Source of the DNA: a virus
DNA length: 64,000 nt
IMG/VR virus record: IMGVR_UViG_3300027749_005140
Coordinates: 64,001 to 128,000 of that record
Direction: 5' to 3' (one strand)
In this document: piece by piece, positions 34,757 through 43,303 of the stretch
How the letters are laid out: the number at the start of each line of letters is the position of its first letter
Numbering within the stretch: the first letter of the stretch is position 1
Notes under the pieces: generated by a model
What the model saw: the letters and a program-made list of their open reading frames with translations, nothing else
The model's database searches: none
What the model was told of the DNA's origin: nothing
Position numbers and translations under genes: made by a program

Positions 34757-34958
34757 AAAAACAGGTGCAGGTGGTGAAATTTATGGGGATAACTATATGA
34801 ATCAACCTCTAGGAAAATCATATGGTATTGATATAGAAGCTAAAATGACACAAATGTTGGCTGACGAACTAACAAAATCAATTGATGCAGACATCATGAA
34901 AGAACTATTCAGTAAGAGAAATAAAAGAAAAATTAAGATTGAAAATCTTTTTAAATAA
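34749..34958 (+). CDS. Small protein of unknown function
   Basis: 69 residues from GTG at 34749 or 53 from ATG at 34797; the stop is the same. C-terminal helix DIEAKMTQMLADELTKSIDADIM is amphipathic. It ends the plus-strand run and overlaps the converging gene by 8 nt. Confidence 0.5.
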   Translation: MNKKTGAGGEIYGDNYMNQPLGKSYGIDIEAKMTQMLADELTKSIDADIMKELFSKRNKRKIKIENLFK

Positions 34959-35550
34959 TCTGAATAATCTGAGGTACATCACCAAGTTCAAGTACCTTAC
35001 TTTGATTAAGTAAGAACTCAATATCATAAAAGTTAAAGTGAAAAGTAATTGTAAATTCTTTCGCATTAACTTTTTGTTGTGAGTAGTTGAAAGTATTTTC
35101 GGATAAAGATTTAAGTATTATTTCATAAAAACGAATGATATAAATCGCATCCCTATGTATATCAACACAAGTAATTGTAAATGGTTCTAAGAAAGCATTA
35201 TCTACATCTAAATAGTGTTTACTCATAATATCAAACATCAACCAGTAATTTAAGTCGGAATCAACAGATCTAAATGTAACAGTTAAATCATGTGTAGTTG
35301 GTATATCTTGAATATTTTTTGCCGGTTTTAAGAATCTTTCTTTACCTCTAACCTCAATACGTTTAACCAACTCAAATGATATTCCTGGGAAATTTACACC
35401 TTTAATAGTAGAGTTCAAATAATCAATAACATTTTCATATTGAACCCAATTCTTCTCAAGAACTGGTGTATAAGTATCTATAATCTCAGCCTTTAAAAAA
35501 GATTGTGGTAAATTAAATATAAACTGACTAGCTTGACTGGATAATCTCAT
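34951..35550 (-). CDS. Tail-tube-like virion protein
   Basis: 199 residues. The pattern LPQSFLKAEI, YLNSTIKGVNFPGISFE, DLTVTFRSVDSDLNYWLMFD, ITCVDIHRDAIYIIRFYEII and KEFTITFHFNFYDIEF follows the fold order of T4 gp19-like tail-tube proteins (repeated T-V-T-F strands and an FPG loop). It may be the main tube protein or a tube-initiator. Lies 15 nt downstream of another virion gene on the same strand. Confidence 0.55.
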   Translation of the reverse strand: MRLSSQASQFIFNLPQSFLKAEIIDTYTPVLEKNWVQYENVIDYLNSTIKGVNFPGISFELVKRIEVRGKERFLKPAKNIQDIPTTHDLTVTFRSVDSDLNYWLMFDIMSKHYLDVDNAFLEPFTITCVDIHRDAIYIIRFYEIILKSLSENTFNYSQQKVNAKEFTITFHFNFYDIEFLLNQSKVLELGDVPQIIQII

Positions 35551-35565
35551 CTGTTACTATTATTT

Positions 35566-37452
35566 TTATGACATTGCACCTGGTTTTATAATAGGAGCTT
35601 GTTCGTTTATTAGTTTTCTTGTAACAACTGCAGTTTCCTTAGTTGTATTTGGATCTAAAATAATACTTGGATTATTTGCTTGCATATTCGCCGCTTGATC
35701 ATTTAACGCATTTACGTTTGATTTACTATCATATATTTTGAATAATCCGGTATATATTACTGATGTAGTAGATTGACTCTTGCCGGTGATATAAAATATA
35801 TTTATACCACTATCATATATTCTTTTAATCTCTGCAAATCTACTTTGATTTACTTTAAATACTATTTGACCAATTGCTAAATTAATATCACCAGATTCTG
35901 TGAATAATGGAAATGTAATTTGATTTTGATCATTCTTTATAACAAAACTAATCTCACTTATACTTGTCATATTAAAATAATCTGGCTTAGTCTCTGGTCC
36001 AGTTGCAATAGAGAATTTAATAACATTATCAAATGGATAAAGTAAAACCTGGATCTTACCGAATCCATAAAACATCGCATTATTAAAAAGTGCATTATCT
36101 GATTTAGCAATGATATTAAATCTATCAATTAAAACTGGGAATGGAACCTTAATAGTTTCAATAACTACACCATTTTGTGAACTTAAATTATTCATACCTT
36201 GTGTATTACCATTACCATTACTCATACCATTACCTGGAGTACCTATACCAGTATTACCTAATACCAACGAACCATTCGCATTACCTAAACCACCAATTAA
36301 AGTAGTATTTATAGATGATTTTATGTTATAGATTTTTGGTTTAGAAACATTCTTAACATTGATTTTCATCATGTTTATTGCATATTTAGATAACTCATCT
36401 TGTAACATACCATAAGAGGCTCTTCTAATAATTGTACTATCATCAACACTATCAATAAGTCTCATCTCAACATCAATTATAGCAGTTGTAGAAGAGTATT
36501 TTATTATAGGTCTATATTCTATAGTTTCATTAAAATTATCTGTTACAGTTATTGTGGTAGTCTTCCCACGAATGTTTTGCTCATATAAAGTAATATCATA
36601 TTGAACATAATAATTTCTATCTAAAGTATATGAGTCATCAATAAATTTTTTAAAACCATATATTGTATCATTATAAACTCCATATATTTCAAAAAAGTCA
36701 CCATTTGGTGAATGTTGGACTACTAATCCTAGTCTTTCAAATTCTGGTGATTGTGGTATTGATGTTGTATTATTTGCACTTAATAAATAAGACTTAACAC
36801 TATTTATTGTTTGTATATTAGTTATAAAGTGAAAGTCAATGAATATTGGTGCAGTTGAACTTAATCCAATATTATCAGTAAGGTTATAGTTTATACTATT
36901 CTCTTTTGGTTTACCATCTAAAATTTGTGAAGATAACTCACTTAATGCTGGAATTTCAACTGTGATATTCTTACCCCATAACTTTTCTTGAAAAAGTAAT
37001 GGTGGTGATGTAAAGTTCAATAAATATTGTTGATTTATATCTGTCATATCAAAATAGAAATTAGATAAGTCATAAATTTTACTATTTGTATAATCATGTG
37101 CATAAACCTTTACATAGAATCCTAAATATTCTCCAAAAGTCCAATTTATTGGTAAGTGAACTTTTAAGGTATCGTGTCTTAATGGATTACCAGATGTATA
37201 ATCTTTTACTTGTAAAAATGAATAGTTATTAGTATTTATTTTACCATATCTACCGGAGATAGTATCAAGTTTAAATAATTGATTATTTATATCATTACCA
37301 GTAATACTTGATGGACCCGCCATATAAGCATTTGTTTTATATTTAGAATTAACTAAAATACTATATGGTTCAGATATTAGATTTGAATCATTATAGATAT
37401 ATTCCAATAGAATATTTTTGTCAAGTTTGATGTATTTAGAAATCTTAGACAT
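35566..37452 (-). CDS. Large virion structural protein
   Basis: 628 residues, beta-rich with many Asn/Thr/Ser and no signal peptide (FGEYLGFYVKVYAHDYTNS, YIIRF-like strands). A glycine/asparagine-rich hinge lies near residues 390-425. No catalytic motif. Its position before the tube-like gene and the TTAATATATA box 25 nt upstream support a tail or baseplate role. Confidence 0.5.
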   Translation of the reverse strand: MSKISKYIKLDKNILLEYIYNDSNLISEPYSILVNSKYKTNAYMAGPSSITGNDINNQLFKLDTISGRYGKINTNNYSFLQVKDYTSGNPLRHDTLKVHLPINWTFGEYLGFYVKVYAHDYTNSKIYDLSNFYFDMTDINQQYLLNFTSPPLLFQEKLWGKNITVEIPALSELSSQILDGKPKENSINYNLTDNIGLSSTAPIFIDFHFITNIQTINSVKSYLLSANNTTSIPQSPEFERLGLVVQHSPNGDFFEIYGVYNDTIYGFKKFIDDSYTLDRNYYVQYDITLYEQNIRGKTTTITVTDNFNETIEYRPIIKYSSTTAIIDVEMRLIDSVDDSTIIRRASYGMLQDELSKYAINMMKINVKNVSKPKIYNIKSSINTTLIGGLGNANGSLVLGNTGIGTPGNGMSNGNGNTQGMNNLSSQNGVVIETIKVPFPVLIDRFNIIAKSDNALFNNAMFYGFGKIQVLLYPFDNVIKFSIATGPETKPDYFNMTSISEISFVIKNDQNQITFPLFTESGDINLAIGQIVFKVNQSRFAEIKRIYDSGINIFYITGKSQSTTSVIYTGLFKIYDSKSNVNALNDQAANMQANNPSIILDPNTTKETAVVTRKLINEQAPIIKPGAMS

Positions 37453-37477
37453 TTGTTATAGAAACAATATTTTATTG

Positions 37478-37487
37478 TATATATTAA
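37478..37487 (-). promoter_or_regulatory. TTAATATATA box before virion gene
   Basis: Exact minus-strand motif, 25 nt upstream of the ATG at 37452. It lies just downstream of the terminator of the previous operon. Confidence 0.5.
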
Positions 37488-37490
37488 AAA

Positions 37491-37518
37491 AGAAAACCTT
37501 TCTTATGAAAGGTTTTCT
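37491..37518 (-). terminator. Rho-independent terminator
   Basis: AGAAAACCTTTC / GAAAGGTTTTCT hairpin with T run on the minus strand, overlapping the stop of the 37503 gene. Confidence 0.8.
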
Positions 37519-37916
37519 TTAATTAATCTATCTCTAACTGATTCAATTATCTGTTCTTCAGTTAAAGTAAAATGTTTTTCTTTAATTTTTCTATAAAGTT
37601 CTTGTTCTTCTAATGCTAATTTTTCAATCTCTTTATTTAAAGGATTTACTAAATCTTCTAGTGACTTACCTTCATCATCTACTTCCTGTAGAGCTTTCAT
37701 TAGTTCATTTAAAAAGTATTCAGTACCATTACCTGGACTTTTTGAATTTCTGCTTTCTTTAGCTTCTTTCTCAATTTTTTCAATTTTAACTAATGTCTCA
37801 TCTAGTTTATTCGAAACTTGTTGAGCTTTCTTTTGATAAAGATCCATATTATTAGATAACTTTAAATAAGTTCTTCTAATTCTTACTGCATTTTGTAAAA
37901 ATACTTCATCTACCAT
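37503..37916 (-). CDS. Coiled-coil protein of unknown function
   Basis: 137 residues with heptad-like helices (LSNNMDLYQKKAQQVSNKLD, NKEIEKLALEEQELYRKIKE). Probably a structural or assembly factor. Shares 1 nt with the upstream gene, so it is co-translated with it. Confidence 0.55.
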   Translation of the reverse strand: MVDEVFLQNAVRIRRTYLKLSNNMDLYQKKAQQVSNKLDETLVKIEKIEKEAKESRNSKSPGNGTEYFLNELMKALQEVDDEGKSLEDLVNPLNKEIEKLALEEQELYRKIKEKHFTLTEEQIIESVRDRLIKENLS

Positions 37917-38836
37917 TATTTAATTACTTCTTTTTTTGCACGTGGTGCTCTTGGTTTAGTAACTTTAACCGGAGTTTCAGGAACTTGTGTAACTGAGTCA
38001 GTTATTTGATCATTTACAGGTACTGGAAATGATTCAACTTTATCTTCACCATAAACCAAAGTATTTATTTTACTTTTAATCATATCTTTAATAGTATCAG
38101 GATTTTTTAACAATTCATTAGTAAATTCTTCTGATAAAAAATCAATAATACTTGTTTCATAAGAATCCTCCATCATTTCGATAAAATCTAAACGAGGAAT
38201 TTTATTCTTAATATCTAAACTAATATTAAACTCAACAATTCTTTTCACACCTTTAAACATTTTAATAATAGGATCTTCAACTTCTACTCTTTGAACTGGT
38301 TGAACATACTCTACTTTTTCCTCTCTACTTACTTCAACACGTTGAACAACTTCTTGAACTGGTTGTTGATATTGAGGTACTCTTGGTAACTCACTTTCAG
38401 ATTCCTCTCCCAAAATTTTAGCAAATGCTTCATTTTGTCTTTGTAATGATTCAACAGGTGGTTGAACAATACCATACTTAGCCGCCAATGCTGCCTTTTC
38501 ATCTTCTTCTGAAGACATTGTAATAAGAGATTCTTCTTGTTCTATACCTCTCGGTATATCAATTCGATTTACACCCGCAACATTTATTTCACCATTATCA
38601 TCACCGATTTGATCTTGTGGTATATTTTTAATCTTTTCTGCTAATATATTATAAGCACCTTGATTATTAAAGAAACTCATTGGATCAATCTCTTCTGTAT
38701 ATAGTGCAGGATTCATAAGTGCAGTAACATTTAATTTTTGTTTATTTTCTAAAATTGCAATGTTCTCAAATGAATCAATAACGGTTACTATTTCACCGGT
38801 TAAGTTATTTTTAAAACTTTTATTTGCTAAACTCAT
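37916..38836 (-). CDS. Unknown protein with Val/Gln/Pro-rich linker
   Basis: 306 residues. An N-terminal beta domain (GEIVTVIDSFENIAILENKQ), an acidic linker with repeats of VQPVQ/VQRVEV between about 155 and 195, a helical domain and a basic tail (KPRAPRAKKEVIK). The layout suggests a structural scaffold or hub. Preceded by TATAAATA, the T4 late-promoter consensus, 4 nt before the ATG. Confidence 0.5.
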   Translation of the reverse strand: MSLANKSFKNNLTGEIVTVIDSFENIAILENKQKLNVTALMNPALYTEEIDPMSFFNNQGAYNILAEKIKNIPQDQIGDDNGEINVAGVNRIDIPRGIEQEESLITMSSEEDEKAALAAKYGIVQPPVESLQRQNEAFAKILGEESESELPRVPQYQQPVQEVVQRVEVSREEKVEYVQPVQRVEVEDPIIKMFKGVKRIVEFNISLDIKNKIPRLDFIEMMEDSYETSIIDFLSEEFTNELLKNPDTIKDMIKSKINTLVYGEDKVESFPVPVNDQITDSVTQVPETPVKVTKPRAPRAKKEVIK

Positions 38837-38840
38837 AGTT

Positions 38841-38848
38841 TATTTATA
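38841..38848 (-). promoter_or_regulatory. TATAAATA, exact T4 late-promoter consensus
   Basis: On the minus strand TATAAATA is followed by AACT and the ATG at 38836. Confidence 0.4.
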
Positions 38849-38913
38849 TTTTTTTTCAGTCTTCCTTAATAGATTATATTAAATAATTATTAAAAGTTCT
38901 GATTATACTCAAT

Positions 38914-38943
38914 AAAAAAAATCCCTATAAATAGGGATTTTTA
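38914..38943 (-). terminator. Rho-independent terminator after gp32-like gene
   Basis: AAAATCCCTAT / ATAGGGATTTTT hairpin downstream of the stop at 38974. Confidence 0.8.
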
Positions 38944-38973
38944 TTAAATCATAACTAATTGATTATCAGATAG

Positions 38974-39933
38974 TTACAAGTCACTAAAGAAGTCATCTTC
39001 ATCTTCTGTAGTAGCAGTTGCACTTGCAGTGTTTGTGAAACTATCTTCAAATTCAAAATCTTCAGAAGCTGGTTTAGCTTGTTGAGCTGTTGGATAAGTA
39101 GAAGAAGATTTTCCAGTCAAGAAATTACTAATTTCAGTGATTTTTGAATGTTGTTCGTCAGTTAATTGTTTCGGAGCAAAATCTTCAAGTTCATTAGTTC
39201 TGTCAAGTAAAAATTCTTTTACTTTACCTTGTGCATTTGGATCAATTTTACCTTCTACAAGTGGAGCATTTTTGAAAACAGCTTTATCTTTAAAGTAGAT
39301 TGGTAAAGAAGTAGCCTCAGGTTTGAACATACTCATTTTGTAATCTGGGTAAGTTTCGTCTCCTGTTTGAATTTCTTTAACAACTAATACGAAATCTTTA
39401 CCTGCAGATAAATCAAATACGTTACAAGGAACGCCAGAGATTTCACCATTTTTCTCAGCAGAGATTTTATCTTTAATCGTTTTACCATATTGGAAAATAC
39501 AGATTTTACCAACTAATTCTGGTTGTTGATCATCTTCTATTACTAATACGTAAGAGTAATATTTTTTAGAATACTTTAATTGTTTTGATTTCTCAATCAA
39601 GATTGCATTCTTTGAGTTTTGCATTGTGTAATACAAATCTGTTAAAGGACATTTCTCGTTAAAGTTTTTAGGTGAATCAAACCATCCACTTAATTCTTTT
39701 TGATTTTTAATGTCCACATAGTGGCTTACTTTGTCGATAGCCGATTGTCCGATTTTACCTTCTTGTGTTAAGTTAGGTAAAAAACGAACCACACTTCTCC
39801 AACCCTTCTTTTTGTCTTTACATTTTGATAAATCTACTCTGTAGATACCATCTGTGTTTGTTGCTTTTGCTTCATTTAGGAAGTCCATTTTCGAGTCTAA
39901 CCCGCCGTTAAATAAATCATCAAGTTCATTCAT
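38974..39933 (-). CDS. T4 gp32-like single-stranded DNA-binding protein
   Basis: 319 residues (T4 gp32: 301). N-terminal basic/acidic helix, then KKKGWRSVVRFLPN and KKYYSYVLVIEDDQQPELVG, which resemble the OB-fold core of gp32. In the middle, CPLTDLYY and CNVFDLSAGKDF; the canonical Zn-ribbon ligands are not all obvious. The C-terminus is very acidic and phenylalanine-rich (EDEDDFFSDL), as expected for the partner-binding tail. It coats ssDNA in replication, recombination and repair. An RNA hairpin lies 24 nt upstream of the start. It is followed by a terminator and preceded by a DEDDh exonuclease two genes away. Confidence 0.75.
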   Translation of the reverse strand: MNELDDLFNGGLDSKMDFLNEAKATNTDGIYRVDLSKCKDKKKGWRSVVRFLPNLTQEGKIGQSAIDKVSHYVDIKNQKELSGWFDSPKNFNEKCPLTDLYYTMQNSKNAILIEKSKQLKYSKKYYSYVLVIEDDQQPELVGKICIFQYGKTIKDKISAEKNGEISGVPCNVFDLSAGKDFVLVVKEIQTGDETYPDYKMSMFKPEATSLPIYFKDKAVFKNAPLVEGKIDPNAQGKVKEFLLDRTNELEDFAPKQLTDEQHSKITEISNFLTGKSSSTYPTAQQAKPASEDFEFEDSFTNTASATATTEDEDDFFSDL

Positions 39934-39957
39934 AATTGCTTTTTATTGTTTTTCTAT

Positions 39958-39973
39958 ATCGGTTTAACCCGAT
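39958..39973 (-). promoter_or_regulatory. Hairpin in the leader of the gp32-like mRNA
   Basis: ATCGG / CCGAT arms with a TTTAAC-type loop in the leader, 24 nt before the start codon. T4 gp32 represses its own translation through a leader structure, so a similar role is possible but unproven. Confidence 0.3.
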
Positions 39974-40108
39974 TACTTATTATATGAAAAAGATTGATAA
40001 AAGTTTAAAAAAAGTTGTATTTTATTAGGTTATTTCTAACTTTTTTTGTATAAAATAATATCTATCCGTTTTATAATTTAAAGTTATATCCAATAAGAAT
40101 TGATTAGT

Positions 40109-40630
40109 TTAGAATTTCATATCTAATATGAACTCATAACTGATACCTCTATCATTATGAGTAACATTTAAAGTATGTGTAAATGTAGTAATTGGAAACT
40201 CTTCCCCAAATATACTTTCATCTTTGAACTTTGTTTGTAAGTGTTTAAGACCAGTTTCTATATCAAGAAAGTCATTAGAAAGTCCATTAAAAGTTGCTGC
40301 GTAACCAGATAAAGTTTTATCTCCCTTAGCATAGTTACCTACAATTCTATATCTACCAAAGAAACCAACGTGGTCTGCTTTATTTACTTTAGATATAGAT
40401 GTTTTTGCATCACGATCAAGTGCTTCTACAAAGTATTCATCTAATAAGTCTTTAGTATCTTCTAAGATCTCAGGAAAGATAGTTTTTAAATATAACATAT
40501 TCTGTTTACCAAGATTAAGTTTTCTTTCTACTTCCTCATGCCACGCTTTTTGGAATCTAGCAACATCATTACCTTCTTTATCATATAAATGACCTTCTTC
40601 AAATGCCTCGTTATACTTTCTTAATTTCAT
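40109..40630 (-). CDS. Unknown protein with weak tag-like N-terminus
   Basis: 173 residues starting MKLRKYNEAFEEGHLYDK, a partial match to the recurrent tag. The rest is acidic/helical with a C-terminal strand-rich part (TTFTHTLNVTHNDRGISYEF). No family recognised. Overlaps the exonuclease gene by 1 nt, as in an operon. Confidence 0.55.
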   Translation of the reverse strand: MKLRKYNEAFEEGHLYDKEGNDVARFQKAWHEEVERKLNLGKQNMLYLKTIFPEILEDTKDLLDEYFVEALDRDAKTSISKVNKADHVGFFGRYRIVGNYAKGDKTLSGYAATFNGLSNDFLDIETGLKHLQTKFKDESIFGEEFPITTFTHTLNVTHNDRGISYEFILDMKF

Positions 40631-41397
40631 TACTTTGTTCTAATACTTTTTATCCTTTCGGTTTGATACTTTGATATATCTATATTATTATATTGATTTA
40701 ATAAATCAACTATTCTTTTATACATTTCTATCGTAATACGACAATCCGTTAATGCATCATGATAACCAGACATATTGATTCCAAGTGCTGGTCCAACTTT
40801 ACTCATTGAAGATGAGATTAAACCATTATCTCTCGGTGAAGTTCCGATACCTTCTACCATTTTTTGATAAGTTATATCAGTTTCTGCTAACTTTTGAATA
40901 AGTGGTAAGAAATATAATTGAATCAACATTTTAGTATCAAATACTTCATTAGTTATCTTATGACCGTATCTACCAGATAACATCTGCATGTCAAATCCTG
41001 CATTCTGTGCGACTAATAAACAAGGTGAGAACTCAGTCATCCAATCAAAGAACTCATCAACGATTTGTCTTTCTTCTTTATATTTATAACCGCCCGAACC
41101 ATAATGATTGAAACTTAATATTCTTCTATTACCACCATCTGGTTGATTATACCTTGTCTTTAATTCAGAGGTTAGTTTAATTTTCTCATCGAAAGAACTA
41201 ATCTCATCAAATGTATTAGAACTGAAATTATATTTAGTCGCAAGAGAAGATACTTGTGTTAGTTGTTCTTTCTTAGGACCTAATAGGCCGGTCGTTTCTA
41301 CATCAACCCATAACCACGGTAAATTAGACTTACTTTTAAGAAAGTTTAACATTTCTGGTATGGTTTTATACCACATTTTATTTTCTTTTAACAACAT
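40630..41397 (-). CDS. DEDDh-type 3'-5' exonuclease (DnaQ/RNase T fold)
   Basis: 255 residues. Exo I WVDVETTGLLG, Exo II LLVAQNAGFDMQML and Exo III YHDALTDCRITIEMY with the His-x4-Asp signature make a complete active site (two Asp, Glu, His, Asp). It could proofread, process 3' ends or turn over RNA. A second Met at residue 8 (MWYKTIP) may be the true start. Confidence 0.85.
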   Translation of the reverse strand: MLLKENKMWYKTIPEMLNFLKSKSNLPWLWVDVETTGLLGPKKEQLTQVSSLATKYNFSSNTFDEISSFDEKIKLTSELKTRYNQPDGGNRRILSFNHYGSGGYKYKEERQIVDEFFDWMTEFSPCLLVAQNAGFDMQMLSGRYGHKITNEVFDTKMLIQLYFLPLIQKLAETDITYQKMVEGIGTSPRDNGLISSSMSKVGPALGINMSGYHDALTDCRITIEMYKRIVDLLNQYNNIDISKYQTERIKSIRTK

Positions 41398-41400
41398 CTT

Positions 41401-41736
41401 TTATTTCTTTACTTTACCTTGTTTCTTTTCGTAATCTAAATCAAATTTAACTTTTGGTTTAGGTTCAGGTGCAAATGGACCAATTAAGTGTTTTAGATTC
41501 CAAGAGGAAACAAACTTTTTATTGTGTTTTTCATAATCTTCATAAGATTCGATACCTGTATCAATAGGATTGTGAATATAATCTATATTAGCACCTTGTT
41601 TATTCATATCAGATATTCTATTACCAATATCAGTCTTTGCTGATATTTTCATAACTTTCTTTAACTGATCTACTGATTGCTGTCTAGGAAGTGCCTCATT
41701 GACTTCATCAAACTCATTAAATTTTAATATTTTCAT
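41401..41736 (-). CDS. Tagged protein (MKILKFNEFDEVNEA)
   Basis: 111 residues from ATG at 41736; eight codons further upstream add a hydrophobic piece that spoils the tag and lacks a box. MKILKFNEFDEVNEA fits the tag, and VNE-A could be a T4 gp21-like cleavage site. The remaining part has basic residues (KGKVKK end). A TTAATATATA box lies 5 nt before the ATG. Confidence 0.55.
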   Translation of the reverse strand: MKILKFNEFDEVNEALPRQQSVDQLKKVMKISAKTDIGNRISDMNKQGANIDYIHNPIDTGIESYEDYEKHNKKFVSSWNLKHLIGPFAPEPKPKVKFDLDYEKKQGKVKK

Positions 41737-41741
41737 AAAGT

Positions 41742-41751
41742 TATATATTAA
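41742..41751 (-). promoter_or_regulatory. TTAATATATA box before tagged gene
   Basis: Exact minus-strand motif, spacer ACTTT, then the ATG at 41736. Confidence 0.5.
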
Positions 41752-41761
41752 AATTATCAAA

Positions 41762-41792
41762 CAAAAAACCCACTCGAAAGTGGGTTGTTTTT
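41762..41792 (-). terminator. Rho-independent terminator of nrdB
   Basis: AACCCACT-CGAA-AGTGGGTT with T run on the minus strand, overlapping the end of nrdB. Confidence 0.8.
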
Positions 41793-42753
41793 AGAAATCT
41801 TCATTAAGATTATCAAAGTCAATTACTTTATCAGAAACTTTTTGATAATCACCATTTCTTTTCTCAAAGAAGTTTACTTTACCTTGTAAGGATAACATTT
41901 CCATAAAATCAAAAGGATTTTCAGAATTAAATACTTTAGTACAACCTAATTCAACTAACCAGAAGTCAGCAACGAACTCGATATACTGTGCCATAAGTTT
42001 TTCATTCATCCCAATTAAGGATACTGGTAATGAATCCGAAATAAATTCTTTTTCAATTTCAACAGCATCACAGATAATTTCTTTGATTCTTTCTTCTGTT
42101 ACTTTGTTTTGAATATACTTATTATGTAATAAACAAGCAAATTGACAGTGTAAAGCTTCGTCTCTTGAAATCAATTCATTAGAGAATGATAATCCAGGCA
42201 TTAAACCTCTTTTCTTTAACCAGAAGATTGCACAAAATGATCCAGAAAAGAATATACCTTCAACTGCAGCAAATGCAATCAATCTTTCCGCGAATGAATC
42301 AGAATCAATCCATTTTAAAGCCCACTGAGCTTTCTTTTGAACTGAAGGAACAGTATCAATTGCATTAAACAAACGATCTTTCTCATCGTTATCTCTGATA
42401 TAAGTATCAATCAATAAAGAGTAAGTTTCAGAGTGTACATTCTCCATCGCAATTTGAAATCCGTAAAAGGATTTTGCTTCAGGATATTGTACCTCTTTTA
42501 AGAAGTTTTCTGCTAAGTTTTCATTTACGATACCATCTGATGCCGCAAAGAACGCTAATACATTTTTAATGTAATGTCTTTCATTATCATTCAATTTTTC
42601 ATCCCAGTCAGTCATATCCTGTGCTAGGTCTATCTCTTCTGCCGTCCAGAATGACATTTCCTCAACTTTATAAAGATCCCATATATCGTGATACTTTAAG
42701 GGAAACATTACAAATCTGTTAGGATTTTCGGTCAATATGTGTTCTTTTTCCAT
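41791..42753 (-). CDS. nrdB: Ribonucleoside-diphosphate reductase small subunit
   Basis: The 320-residue protein is a diiron R2 of the eukaryote-like class Ia type. Visible are the metal ligands in [10 protein letters not shown] and [11 protein letters not shown], the radical Tyr region LIDTYIRD, and [20 protein letters not shown]. The C-terminus FDNLNEDF resembles the R1-docking tail. It supplies the tyrosyl radical for making dNTPs. The large subunit (nrdA) is not in this window. Upstream is a TTAGTATATA-type box and a structured leader. Confidence 0.95.
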   Translation of the reverse strand: MEKEHILTENPNRFVMFPLKYHDIWDLYKVEEMSFWTAEEIDLAQDMTDWDEKLNDNERHYIKNVLAFFAASDGIVNENLAENFLKEVQYPEAKSFYGFQIAMENVHSETYSLLIDTYIRDNDEKDRLFNAIDTVPSVQKKAQWALKWIDSDSFAERLIAFAAVEGIFFSGSFCAIFWLKKRGLMPGLSFSNELISRDEALHCQFACLLHNKYIQNKVTEERIKEIICDAVEIEKEFISDSLPVSLIGMNEKLMAQYIEFVADFWLVELGCTKVFNSENPFDFMEMLSLQGKVNFFEKRNGDYQKVSDKVIDFDNLNEDF

Positions 42754-42777
42754 AATTTATTTTTAATTTGTTTTTTT

Positions 42778-42787
42778 TATATACTAA
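42778..42787 (-). promoter_or_regulatory. TTAGTATATA box (one mismatch) before nrdB
   Basis: Minus-strand box 24 nt upstream of the nrdB ATG. Confidence 0.35.
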
Positions 42788-42812
42788 TTTATTACAAAGT
42801 TGTTTAGAAAGT

Positions 42813-42896
42813 GAAAACACCAAGGAGCGAATTTGGTGTTTTCTTTATAGCCTAAACTACAACCGGTCCTAAGAGTGGGTTCAATGACCCCCGGTT
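42813..42896. ncRNA. Unidentified structured RNA/leader between nrdB and next gene
   Basis: Two nested hairpins: GAAAACACCA/TGGTGTTTTC (42813-42843) and an AACCGG/CCGGTT outer stem (42861-42866, 42891-42896) holding GGGT-TCAATG-ACCC. A TTAATATATA box on the minus strand (42903-42912) points into it, so it may be a leader or small RNA. No known riboswitch class matched by eye. Confidence 0.4.
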
Positions 42897-42902
42897 ATAA
42901 AT

Positions 42903-42912
42903 TATATATTAA
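42903..42912 (-). promoter_or_regulatory. TTAATATATA box facing the structured RNA
   Basis: Exact minus-strand motif. Transcription from here would read through the hairpins towards nrdB. Confidence 0.4.
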
Positions 42913-42997
42913 AAATATATTGATATGTTTCAAACTTTTTACTGAAATAACATAAAACATAAGTAAATAATTTATTGTCTAATTAAAAACCAAAATA

Positions 42998-43303
42998 ATG
43001 GTAAAACACGAAATTAAAGTAGATTTTTCTGACTCTACTACAATCCAAGCACTTATTGAAAAGTCTTACTTTGAAGAAGGATTCAAAGGTAAAATCTTAG
43101 GTAAGAAAAACTTCTTAACAATTGACGAGAGTGATGAAATCAATCACACAATTTTTAAAGGGCTTAACAATGCAACAGTTAAGATAACTAATGAAATCAT
43201 TGATGGTTCAATGAGATTTCTAGTTGATGAAACCGAAGGTGATGTGAGACTTTATCCTATCTCAATCTATTGTGTTAAAGAAGAAAAATATACCTTCTAC
43301 TAA
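42998..43303 (+). CDS. Unknown protein ahead of GMP reductase-like gene
   Basis: 101 residues, MVKHEIKVDFSDSTT..., beta-rich. It ends directly before the next ATG with no gap, so both are co-translated. No family recognised. Confidence 0.55.
   Translation: MVKHEIKVDFSDSTTIQALIEKSYFEEGFKGKILGKKNFLTIDESDEINHTIFKGLNNATVKITNEIIDGSMRFLVDETEGDVRLYPISIYCVKEEKYTFY

Noticed and set aside
42861-42896. Riboswitch (preQ1 or similar) at the CCGG stem
   Set aside because: Stem and loop sequences do not match a known class by eye, and the sequence is best described as unidentified.
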